From Dyella_B sp035690825 (lineage in GTDB: Bacteria; Pseudomonadota; Gammaproteobacteria; Xanthomonadales; Rhodanobacteraceae), in assembly GCF_051954575.1 (NCBI RefSeq), contig NZ_JBQCHP010000026.1, positions 1 to 64,000 on the forward strand: a DNA stretch of 64,000 bases, written 5' to 3'. Below are positions 42,623 through 50,481 of this stretch, piece after piece. The position numbers were made by a program, and so were the translations under genes. The notes beneath the pieces are model-generated. The model was not told the origin of the DNA, made no database searches, and saw only the letters and a program-made list of their open reading frames with translations. Positions within the stretch are counted from its first letter, which is position 1, and every line of letters starts with the position of its first letter.

Positions 42623-44389
42623 ATGCACGACATCGGCTTCATTCGCGATCTTGCCTTAGTGATGCTCGTGGCGGGCGCCACGACGATCCTGTTTCAACGG
42701 CTGCGCTTGCCTGTGCTTCCCGGATACATCTTGGCCGGCATCGTGATCGGTCCGCACACGCCGGGCGTGCTGGTGGCTGATGCGCGCGCGATCAGCGACA
42801 TCTCCAACCTTGGCGTGGTGCTGTTGATGTTCACGCTGGGGCTGGAGTTCAGCGTGCGCAAGCTGCGCCAGGTGGGCGGCAGCTTGTTGCTGATCACCGT
42901 GATCGAAGTAGGCTTCATGCTGTGGCTGGGCTATCAGCTTGGTTTGCTGTTCGGCTGGGGCAGCCGCAATGCGCTGTTTCTGGGCGCGATCATGGCGTTG
43001 TCCTCCACGATGGTGGCCACGCGTGCGCTGGCGGAAAACGGCTTCAGCCAATGGCCGTTCGCACGCCTGGTGGTGGGCATGCTGGTGGCCGAAGACATGC
43101 TGACCATCGTGCTGCTCACCCTGCTCACCGCCATTGCGATCAGCGGCACGGTGGAAACCGGAACGGCGTTCGCCGTGGTGGGTCATCTGGGTTTGTTCGT
43201 GGTGGCGGGCATGATCGTCGGCTTGTTGTTGCTGCCGCGCCTGGTGGATTACGTGGCCGGCTTCGACCGCGACGAAACCTTGCTGGTAAGCGTGCTGGGC
43301 ATCTGCTTCGGTACCAGCCTGCTGGCGGCGTGGCTGGGTTTCAGCGTGGCACTGGGTGCATTCCTTGCCGGCGCGGTGGTGGCCGAGGCGCATAGCGCGT
43401 CGCGCGTGGTGCACTTGGTTGAGCCGTTGCGCGACATGTTCGCAGCGCTGTTTTTCGTGGCGATCGGCTTGAAGATCGATCCGGCCCAGCTTGCGCATTA
43501 CGCATTGCCGGCGGTGGCGATCGCCTTGATCGTGATGCTCGGCAAGAGCCTGGTGTGCAGCGTGGGCATGTTCTTCATCGGTCACGATCTGCGCACCTCG
43601 CTGCGGGCGGGATTGTGCATGGCGCAGATCGGCGAGTTTTCGTTCGTGATCGCCACCCTTGGACTCACGCTGCGCGCAGTGGACGATTTCATCTATCCCA
43701 CCGCGGTGGCGGCCGCCTTGATCTGCATGGTCGCCTCGCCCTATCTGCTTCGCTCCGCGGATCTGCTCGCGCACGTGGGCAAGCGCGTGATTCCGCGGCC
43801 GTTGCGATTGCTGATCAGCAGTTACAGCGGATGGCTGGAAAACCTTCGGCCCGTCAACGAGAACGCGGTGCTGGCGCAGATGTTTCGCCGGCTGCTGTGG
43901 CATATCGCGATCAATATCGCGCTGGTCGTCACCTTGTTCGTGATCGGCGCATACGTCAATGCGCATAACGCGGCCTGGTTCGAGCGTTGGGGCTTCGGGC
44001 GCGACATGCGGCATTCGATGATCTGGGCGTGCGCGCTGTTCCTGTCGCTGCCGCTGCTGATCGCGGTGTACCGCAAGGCCGAAGCCTTAGGAATGCTGCT
44101 GGCGGAGCTGGGCATACGCGAGCGTTTCGCCGGTGCCTATACGCAGGCCATCCGACAGGTTCTGGCGAAACTGATTCCGCTGGCGACCTTGCTGGTGCTG
44201 GCGCTGCTGGTAGGCGTACTCGGGTCGACGATTTTGCCGCCACGCGGCGTGGCGATTTCCCTGGTTGGCGTGTGCGTATTGCTGGCCGTCATCCTGTGGC
44301 GCGGCCTGGTGAAGGTTCACGCAAGATTGCAGGCCGCATTGCGGGAGACGCTGGAAAAACCTTCATCTCCTCCTAACGAATCGAGCTGA
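42623..44389 (+). CDS. CPA2 family cation:proton antiporter (Kef/YbaL-like)
   Basis: A 588-aa membrane protein with about twelve to thirteen hydrophobic segments in residues 5-395 and three or four more in the C-terminal third. Antiporter features include LGVVLLMFTLGLEFSVRKL, SSTMVATRALAE, VAEDMLTIVLLTLL and AQIGEFSFVIATLG. Kef and YbaL usually carry a cytosolic TrkA-N (Rossmann) domain at the C-terminus; here that is replaced by further membrane helices (about 435-570), an unusual architecture for this family. It is probably a K+/H+ or Na+/H+ exchanger. Monocistronic by appearance. Confidence 0.88.
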   Translation: MHDIGFIRDLALVMLVAGATTILFQRLRLPVLPGYILAGIVIGPHTPGVLVADARAISDISNLGVVLLMFTLGLEFSVRKLRQVGGSLLLITVIEVGFMLWLGYQLGLLFGWGSRNALFLGAIMALSSTMVATRALAENGFSQWPFARLVVGMLVAEDMLTIVLLTLLTAIAISGTVETGTAFAVVGHLGLFVVAGMIVGLLLLPRLVDYVAGFDRDETLLVSVLGICFGTSLLAAWLGFSVALGAFLAGAVVAEAHSASRVVHLVEPLRDMFAALFFVAIGLKIDPAQLAHYALPAVAIALIVMLGKSLVCSVGMFFIGHDLRTSLRAGLCMAQIGEFSFVIATLGLTLRAVDDFIYPTAVAAALICMVASPYLLRSADLLAHVGKRVIPRPLRLLISSYSGWLENLRPVNENAVLAQMFRRLLWHIAINIALVVTLFVIGAYVNAHNAAWFERWGFGRDMRHSMIWACALFLSLPLLIAVYRKAEALGMLLAELGIRERFAGAYTQAIRQVLAKLIPLATLLVLALLVGVLGSTILPPRGVAISLVGVCVLLAVILWRGLVKVHARLQAALRETLEKPSSPPNESS

Positions 44390-44558
44390 ATGCGGCGCTG
44401 CGCACACTTGAGCACCTGAACTTTCCGCAAGAGCGGGGGTCCATCTCGAATCGTCGTTGCCAAGACCGGACTGGACACCGCACAATGCGGGGCCAGCCTC
44501 CAATGGGGGAGGTCCGGCGCGGCACGCCGGCATATCCAAAGACTTTAGGGAGTTCCGA

Positions 44559-45347
44559 ATGAAGCATTTTCTGCGACCCACGCTGACAGCAGCCGCGCTG
44601 GCCGTTGTGCTGGGCATGACCGCTGGCGCGCAGGCCCAGACGTCCAGCGCCGGTAGCACGAGCGCCGCCGCCGGCCCGGTCGACAAGATCAAGGCCAGCA
44701 CCGTGGTGGGCTATGAGCTGGCGGGTTCCGTGCCGCCGATCATGCGTGAAGCCGTGGATCCGGCGACCGTGGCCAAGGCCGTCCAGGACGCGCTTTCCGG
44801 CAAGAAGCCGCCGATGGCCGAGCAGGAGTTCAACGCCACCGCCCAGGCTTTCGAGGCGCAGCTGCGCGCCAAGGCCAAGTCCGAGTTCGACGCGGCTTCC
44901 GCCAAGAACAAGGCTGAAGGCGACGCCTTCCTCGCCAAGAACAAGAGCGCCGCGGGCGTGAAGACCACCGCCTCCGGCCTGCAGTACCAAGTGATCACCC
45001 AGGGCACCGGCGCTCGTCCGGGTCCGAACGACACCGTGAAGGTGAACTACAAGGGCACCTTCGTGAACGGCGAAGTGTTCGACAGCTCCGAGAAGAACAA
45101 CCCGCCGGGACCGACCTCGATCCCGCTGGCGCGCGTGATCCCGGGCTTCCGCGAAGGCCTGCAGCTGATGCAGGTGGGCGGCCACTACAAGTTCTTCATT
45201 CCGCCGAACCTGGCTTACGGTGCGGAGCCCAATCGTCCGTTCCCGCCGAACGCCACGCTGATCTTCGACATCACCCTGGTAAGCACCGGCCCGACGCCGG
45301 CTGGTGCGTCGCAGGGCGGCAGCGAAGGCGGTGCCGACGGCAAGTAA
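44559..45347 (+). CDS. FKBP-type peptidyl-prolyl isomerase (FkpA/Mip-like), periplasmic
   Basis: A 262-aa exported isomerase. Signal peptide at residues 1-26 (cleavage near AQA-QT). An FKBP_N helical dimerisation domain (about 40-135; ends with KNKAEGDAFLAKNKSAAGV) precedes the FKBP domain (about 140-250; NDTVKVNYKGTFVNGEVFDSS, VIPGFREGLQLM, YKFFIPPNLAYG). The last 15 residues are Gly/Ser-rich. Homologues assist folding of periplasmic proteins. GGGAG precedes the ATG; it has a strong terminator downstream. Confidence 0.94.
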   Translation: MKHFLRPTLTAAALAVVLGMTAGAQAQTSSAGSTSAAAGPVDKIKASTVVGYELAGSVPPIMREAVDPATVAKAVQDALSGKKPPMAEQEFNATAQAFEAQLRAKAKSEFDAASAKNKAEGDAFLAKNKSAAGVKTTASGLQYQVITQGTGARPGPNDTVKVNYKGTFVNGEVFDSSEKNNPPGPTSIPLARVIPGFREGLQLMQVGGHYKFFIPPNLAYGAEPNRPFPPNATLIFDITLVSTGPTPAGASQGGSEGGADGK

Positions 45348-45377
45348 TCGCCGCGGTACGCAAGCGAGCTTTGCATG

Positions 45378-45406
45378 AACGGGGCGCGAACGATTCGCGC
45401 CCCGTT
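45378..45406 (+). terminator. terminator after the FKBP gene
   Basis: AACGGGGCGCGAA and TTCGCGCCCCGTT form a 13-bp perfect stem with a CGA loop, followed by a short T tract. Confidence 0.75.
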
Positions 45407-45436
45407 TGCGTTGCACGGGCACAAGCGCGCGTGTCG

Positions 45437-45470
45437 TTGACATAGGCGTTTCTTTTGGGGCTGTTAGAAT
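45437..45470 (+). promoter_or_regulatory. likely ugd promoter with extended -10
   Basis: TGTTAGAAT (45462-45470) is an extended -10. A perfect TTGACA lies at 45437-45442, but the 22-nt spacing is too long for ordinary use, so the extended -10 probably dominates. The start codon is 33 nt downstream. Confidence 0.5.
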
Positions 45471-45503
45471 CCTCGCCCCTTCATAAGGCGTTGATCCCCC
45501 GCG

Positions 45504-46847
45504 ATGAAAGTCACCATTTTTGGTACCGGTTATGTGGGCCTGGTTACCGGAGCCTGCCTGGCCGAGATGGGCAATCATGTCGTTTGCGTAGATATCGACG
45601 AAAACAAAGTAGGGCGCCTGCGTCGCGGCGAAATCCCGATTTTCGAACCCGGCCTCGAACCCATCGTGCGGCGCAACTACGCCAATGGGCAGCTTGAATT
45701 CACCACCGATGCGGCAATCGCCATCGCGCACGCGCAGATCATTTTCATCGCCGTAGGCACGCCGCCGGACGAAGACGGCAGCGCCGACCTGCAATATGTG
45801 TTGAGCGTGGCGCGCACCATCGGGCGCCATCTGGATCGCTATGCGGTGATCGTCAACAAATCCACAGTGCCGGTAGGTACGGCCGATCGCGTCCGCGCGG
45901 CGGTGGCGACGGAGCTGGCAGCGCGCGGCGCCGAGATCGAACTCGACGTCGCCTCCAATCCCGAATTTCTCAAGGAAGGTGACGCGGTCGAAGATTGCCT
46001 GCGCCCGGACCGTATCGTGATCGGCTCCTCCAGCGCACGTGCGATCGCCTTGTTGCGCAAGTTGTATGCGCCGTTCAATCGCAACCACGACCGCACGGTG
46101 GTGATGGACGTGCGCTCCGCCGAGCTGACCAAGTACGCGGCCAACGCCATGCTGGCCACCAAGATCAGTTTCATGAACGAGATCGCCAACATCGCCGAGC
46201 GCGTGGGCGCGGACGTGGAACTGGTGCGCCAGGGCATCGGCTCGGATCCGCGCATCGGCTATCACTTCATCTATCCGGGCGCCGGCTATGGCGGCTCGTG
46301 CTTTCCCAAAGACGTGCAGGCGCTGGAGCGCACGGCGCGTGCGGTGGGCTACGACGCGCGCTTGCTCGGCGCAGTGGAAGCAGTCAACCGGGATCAGAAG
46401 TTAAAGCTGTTCGACTTCATCCAGCGATACTTCAACGGCGACGTGCGTGGCCGGACGATCGCCCTGTGGGGCCTGGCGTTCAAGCCCAATACCGACGACA
46501 TGCGCGAGGCCTCCAGCCGCCGCTTGATGGAAGCGTTGTGGGAGGCCGGCGCCAAGGTGCGCGCGTTCGACCCGGAAGCGCGCGAGGAAGTGCGGCGCCT
46601 GTATGGCGAGCGCGACGATCTGGTGCTGTGCGACAGCGCCTACCATGCGTTGGACGGGGCGGACGTGCTGGCGATCATTACCGAATGGAAGGCGTTCCGC
46701 AGTCCGGATTTCGCCCGCATTCGCGCCGTGCTCAAGGAACCGGCCATTTTCGACGGGCGCAATCTCTATGAGCCCACCGTGGTGGAAGAAGCCGGCCTGG
46801 CTTACTACGGCATCGGCCGCGGGCGCAGCGTCGCACGGCCGGAGTGA
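45504..46847 (+). CDS. ugd: UDP-glucose 6-dehydrogenase
   Basis: A 447-aa enzyme oxidising UDP-glucose to UDP-glucuronate with two NAD+. It supplies exopolysaccharide, LPS-modifying aminoarabinose and similar pathways. The N-terminal Rossmann loop is GTGYVGLVTG, the catalytic Cys is 266 in GGSCFPKD, and the C-terminal UDP-binding domain has ALWGLAFKPNTDDMREA. No other sugar-nucleotide gene adjoins it. The stop overlaps the region of the slyX ribosome site. Confidence 0.96.
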   Translation: MKVTIFGTGYVGLVTGACLAEMGNHVVCVDIDENKVGRLRRGEIPIFEPGLEPIVRRNYANGQLEFTTDAAIAIAHAQIIFIAVGTPPDEDGSADLQYVLSVARTIGRHLDRYAVIVNKSTVPVGTADRVRAAVATELAARGAEIELDVASNPEFLKEGDAVEDCLRPDRIVIGSSSARAIALLRKLYAPFNRNHDRTVVMDVRSAELTKYAANAMLATKISFMNEIANIAERVGADVELVRQGIGSDPRIGYHFIYPGAGYGGSCFPKDVQALERTARAVGYDARLLGAVEAVNRDQKLKLFDFIQRYFNGDVRGRTIALWGLAFKPNTDDMREASSRRLMEALWEAGAKVRAFDPEAREEVRRLYGERDDLVLCDSAYHALDGADVLAIITEWKAFRSPDFARIRAVLKEPAIFDGRNLYEPTVVEEAGLAYYGIGRGRSVARPE

Positions 46848-46849
46848 TC

Positions 46850-47062
46850 ATGAGCGATACTGAAAAGCGTCTTACGGAGCTGGAAGTTCGGCTCGCTTTT
46901 ATCGATGATGCCGTGCAGGCACTGGTGGCGGCCGATGCGGAGCAATCGCTGCGCATCGCCACGCTGGAACGCGTGATCCGCGATCTGCGCAGCGAGCTGG
47001 AAACGGTGCGCCTCGGGCAAGGGCCCGATCCGCACAGCGAACCGCCACCTCCGCACTACTGA
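46850..47062 (+). CDS. slyX: SlyX family protein
   Basis: A 70-aa coiled-coil protein of unknown function. It has the SlyX pattern: ELEVRLAFIDDAVQAL, heptad-like Leu/Ile repeats through about residue 52, and the typical C-terminal PPPPHY. GGAG (46841-46844) lies 5 nt before the ATG; a GTG at 46844 inside this site is rejected as start. It is coupled to ugd. Confidence 0.9.
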   Translation: MSDTEKRLTELEVRLAFIDDAVQALVAADAEQSLRIATLERVIRDLRSELETVRLGQGPDPHSEPPPPHY

Positions 47063-47108
47063 AACGCTTCACCTCATAAAACGCAGCAACGCAACACCGG
47101 ATTCGATC

Positions 47109-47666
47109 ATGGCCGATTCACTGCGAGATCAGCTCTTGAAGAGCGGCATCGTCAAGCAAATCAAGGACGAGAAGCGCCAGCAGCAACCCGTTCCCAAACC
47201 GCATACGTCATTCGCCAAAGGCAAGCCGCCGCACAAGCCGAAGCCGGCGCGCAACGATGGCGAGATCGACCTGGCCAAGGCCTATGCCGTGCGCGCGCAA
47301 ACGGAAGCGCAGGAGCGCAAGCGCGCCGAGCAGGAGGCGGCCGAACAGGCGCGCCTGAAACGCGAGCGCAAGGCGAAAGTGCAGAAGCTGCTGGAAGGGC
47401 AGACGCTCAACAAGGCAGATGCCGACCAGGTGCGCCATTTCGAATACGGCGGCAAGATCCGACGGGTGTATGTGGACACCATGCAACTGGCTGATCTCAA
47501 TGCCGGCAAGCTCGGTATCGTGCAGAACAGCGGCCGTTATCTGCTGGTGGCGCAGACGGTGGCCGAGCAGGTGCGTGAGGTCGATCCGCACTTGGTCGCG
47601 TTGTTGGTGGATCCGGCCTCGGCGGGTGTGGACGAGGACGGCATTCCGAATGACCTGATGTGGTGA
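47109..47666 (+). CDS. DUF2058 family protein (YaiL-like)
   Basis: A 185-aa cytosolic protein. It begins MADSLRDQLLKSGIVKQIKDE and has a basic, Ala/Glu/Lys-rich coiled-coil middle (about residues 55-95), followed by the family block ADQVRHFEYGGKIRRVYVDTMQLADLNAGKLGIV and a C-terminal DEDGIPNDLMW. Homologues have been described as nucleoproteins or nucleotide-associated proteins, with no clear reaction. It follows slyX by 46 nt. Its stop lies directly at the edge of a REP-like repeat. Confidence 0.9.
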   Translation: MADSLRDQLLKSGIVKQIKDEKRQQQPVPKPHTSFAKGKPPHKPKPARNDGEIDLAKAYAVRAQTEAQERKRAEQEAAEQARLKRERKAKVQKLLEGQTLNKADADQVRHFEYGGKIRRVYVDTMQLADLNAGKLGIVQNSGRYLLVAQTVAEQVREVDPHLVALLVDPASAGVDEDGIPNDLMW

Positions 47667-47740
47667 CGTAGGTTGGGGTGCAAACCCCAACATGACGTAG
47701 TGGCGAGTACTCGATGTTGGGGTTTGCACCCCAACCTACG
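47667..47740. repeat. REP-like inverted repeat between convergent genes, perfect copy
   Basis: Arms 47667-47693 and 47714-47740 are perfectly complementary over 27 nt with a 20-nt loop. It begins one base after the DUF2058 stop and ends two bases before the opposing FadJ-like stop. Same family as 2020-2091. Confidence 0.9.
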
Positions 47741-47742
47741 CG

Positions 47743-49806
47743 TTACGCGTTTTCGATCCGCGACAATGCGGCATGGTCCCATCCGTTCTTGGGCAGGAAG
47801 CGCTCGCCGTAGCGCTTGGCCAGCGTTTCCAGTTTCTGCCGCATTTTCTCCGCGCCTTCGCTGTGCACGTACTGAATCGGACCGCCGCGGAACGGCGCAA
47901 AGCCGGTGCCGAAAATCACGCCCGCATCGAGCAGATCCGCATCGTCCACGACGCCATCGCCAAGGCAGGCGACGGCTTCGTTGACCATGGCCAGGATCAT
48001 GCGGTCCTGCAGGTCCGGCGGTGGGGTGTAGTCCGGGTCCACCTGTGGCTTCTGCGGTTTGCCGTCCTGCCACGTATACAGACCCTGGCCATCTTTCTTG
48101 CCGCGCTTGCCGGCTTCGAGCTTGTCTTCCAAGCCCGGCGGCAGTTCCAGGCCGAGGAACGGCGCCAGTTCCTTGCCGACCGTTGCGCAGACGTCCAGGC
48201 CAACCGTGTCGGCCAGCTCGATCGGACCCATCGGCATGCCGAAGTTTTTCGCTTCCTTGTCGAGCACCGGCCCCGGTACGCCTTCGTTGTAGAGCCGCAA
48301 TGCTTCGAGCAGATAAGGCATCAGGATGCGGTTGACCAGAAACCCCGGAGTGCCTTTGACCGCCACCGGTAATTTGCCGATCGCCTTGCAGAAGGCCATT
48401 GCACGTTTTTCCACGTGGGGATCGAGCGCATCGTGGCGCACCACTTCCACCAGCGGCATTTGCGCGACGGGATTGAAGAAATGCAGGCCGAGGAAACGCT
48501 GCGGCGACGCCAGGCGTTTGCGCAATTCGTCCAGCGGAATGGACGACGTGTTGCTGGCGAGGATGCCATTACGGCTGGCCAACTGCGGCTCGATCGTGGC
48601 GTACAGCGCTTCTTTCGCTTCGGGATTTTCGAAGATCGCCTCGATCGCCAGGTCGGCGCGCGCGGCGCCAGCGCCTTCCACGTCCGCGCGCAGGCGGCGG
48701 CGTGCTTCGTCCACTTTTTCCGGCGCTTTTAGTTTTTTCTCGTACAGCGCTTGCGCACGGTCGAGCGCAGGCTGGATGAATTTCATCTCGCGGTCTTGCA
48801 GCGTGACGTCGAAACCCTTGAACGCGGCCCACGCGGCGATATCGCCACCCATCACGCCGGCGCCGACCACGTGCACGGTGCGAATGCCGGCATCGACGTC
48901 GTTGCCCAGGCCTTTGAGGCGTTCCTGCAAAAAGAAGATGCGAATGAGGTTGCGCGCGGTGGCGGTTTCCGCCAGCTTCGCGACCGAACGCGCTTCGAGT
49001 TTCAGGCGTTGCTGGATGTTGCCGCCGCCGCGTTTCCAGACATCGATCAGGGCGAACGGGGCGGGGTAGTGTTCCTTGCGCACCTTGGCCGCGGTCTGCT
49101 TGATCACCATCGGCGCGAGGATCTGGCGCGCGAGCCAGGTGTTGGTCGCCCAGGCAGTGAGCCGTTGCGCAAACGGGCGCGCGTGGGGGTGGCGCAGCAG
49201 GGCGCGGGCTTCGGCCATCAGCTCATCCGGCCGTGCCAGCCGGTCGACCACGCCCAGGCTCTTGGCCTTGCGGGCGGAGAGGGCCTTACCGGTGAGCATG
49301 ATCGGCAGTGCTTCGGGCGCACCGATCAGGCGTGGCAAACGGGCCGATCCGCCCCAGCCGGGATGGATGCCCAGCATGACTTCGGGCAGCCCGATCCGCG
49401 TTTTTTCGTCGTCCGCGGCAATGCGCTGCCGGCAGGCAAGGATCAGCTCGGTACCGCCACCCATGCAAGCGCCATGCACCGCGGCCACCGTGGGGCAGGG
49501 CAGGCGTGCCAGGGCGTCGAACGCGCGTTGGCCGTTCTCGATGTTTTCCAGCACCGTGCCGTGCTTGGCGTACTCGACGAATTCCTTGATATCGGCGCCG
49601 ACCGCAAAGCCGTTCGCCTTGGCCGAATGGATGATCACCCCGGCGGGTTTCTCGATCGCCAGCCGTTCCACGATCTGCCCGAGCTCATCCAGCACTTCGC
49701 GGGAAATGGCGTTGACGCTGCTGCGGGCGCGGTCGAGGGTGAGGGTAACGATGCCGCTGTCATCCAGGCTCGTTTTCCAATGATGGAAGCGCAATCCTTC
49801 GAACAT
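47743..49806 (-). CDS. bifunctional enoyl-CoA hydratase / 3-hydroxyacyl-CoA dehydrogenase (FadB/FadJ type)
   Basis: A 687-aa multifunctional beta-oxidation protein. The N-terminal crotonase domain (about residues 5-190) has both catalytic acids, Glu120 (GACMGGGTE) and Glu142 (IGLPEVMLGIHPGWGG). The NAD-binding domain starts at about 310 (VHVVGAGVMGGDIA), with the catalytic-region LGLHFFNPVAQMPLVEVV and the 3HCDH C-terminal domain after it (about 490-685). The FadA/FadI thiolase partner is not adjacent. I leave the symbol blank because FadB and FadJ cannot be told apart here. Confidence 0.94.
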   Translation of the reverse strand: MFEGLRFHHWKTSLDDSGIVTLTLDRARSSVNAISREVLDELGQIVERLAIEKPAGVIIHSAKANGFAVGADIKEFVEYAKHGTVLENIENGQRAFDALARLPCPTVAAVHGACMGGGTELILACRQRIAADDEKTRIGLPEVMLGIHPGWGGSARLPRLIGAPEALPIMLTGKALSARKAKSLGVVDRLARPDELMAEARALLRHPHARPFAQRLTAWATNTWLARQILAPMVIKQTAAKVRKEHYPAPFALIDVWKRGGGNIQQRLKLEARSVAKLAETATARNLIRIFFLQERLKGLGNDVDAGIRTVHVVGAGVMGGDIAAWAAFKGFDVTLQDREMKFIQPALDRAQALYEKKLKAPEKVDEARRRLRADVEGAGAARADLAIEAIFENPEAKEALYATIEPQLASRNGILASNTSSIPLDELRKRLASPQRFLGLHFFNPVAQMPLVEVVRHDALDPHVEKRAMAFCKAIGKLPVAVKGTPGFLVNRILMPYLLEALRLYNEGVPGPVLDKEAKNFGMPMGPIELADTVGLDVCATVGKELAPFLGLELPPGLEDKLEAGKRGKKDGQGLYTWQDGKPQKPQVDPDYTPPPDLQDRMILAMVNEAVACLGDGVVDDADLLDAGVIFGTGFAPFRGGPIQYVHSEGAEKMRQKLETLAKRYGERFLPKNGWDHAALSRIENA

Positions 49807-49989
49807 GGGGTATGAGGGGGATGGCTTAGGAGGCGTTCACCATACCGTCCCGCCGCGATGATTGCGAGACGTACCATTCGGATCGGTATGGGCCGGTATG
49901 CCGCATGGATCACGCCTCTGCGTTCCGGCTATTGCGCTTCCCGTGCGACTGCGTAACGTACGAGACGCGATAACTTCTTCCCGGGCGGT

Positions 49990-50481
49990 ATGACTTCCCT
50001 GATGGCCCCTGCGCCGCTTGCCGGCAGCGATATCTACGAGCGCATCCTGACCGCCCCAGGCGGCCTGGTCGTGCTCGAGCACGTGGACAGCGATGCGGTC
50101 ATCGAACAGTTCCGTGCGCTGGCGCGCCTGAATGGGCAATCGGTCTACCTGTGGCGACAAGAAACCGGCATGGAGAACCTACGCGAGGCGCATGCGGTGA
50201 TTCCTGGTTCGCAGCGCCTGGGCAACGCTTTGCGTTATATCCAGCAAAGCATCCATTTCGGTATCTACCTCCTTGCGCCCTTTCCGTTGCCGCTGGTGCC
50301 GACGGACAGCGCCCTGCTGCGGCAACTCGCGCGCGCGCCGGCCGGCCACGTGCGCCGGGTGGTGTTGCTGGATGCGCCCGACTTATTGGTGTCGAGTATC
50401 GACGATGTCGCCGTAAGGCTGGGCAGCACGGCCAACACGATCCAGCGCCCACGCCTGCGTGACGGACGATGGCTGCTGTGA
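49990..50481 (+). CDS. hypothetical protein coupled to a GGDEF-EAL gene
   Basis: A 163-aa protein without signal peptide. The pattern VYLWRQETG, then NALRYIQQSIHFGIYLLAPFPLPL, then VRRVVLLDAPDLLV resembles the N-terminal domain that precedes the AAA ATPase in Ycf46-type proteins. No P-loop is present, so it would be an isolated N-domain-like protein. Its last 13 bases overlap the next gene, implying translational coupling and a role in c-di-GMP control. The family assignment is tentative. Confidence 0.7.
   Translation: MTSLMAPAPLAGSDIYERILTAPGGLVVLEHVDSDAVIEQFRALARLNGQSVYLWRQETGMENLREAHAVIPGSQRLGNALRYIQQSIHFGIYLLAPFPLPLVPTDSALLRQLARAPAGHVRRVVLLDAPDLLVSSIDDVAVRLGSTANTIQRPRLRDGRWLL

Noticed and set aside
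45437..45470. standard -35/-10 promoter using the perfect TTGACA at 45437
   Set aside because: The spacing to TAGAAT is 22 nt, too long for normal sigma-70 recognition; the extended -10 is the more likely element.
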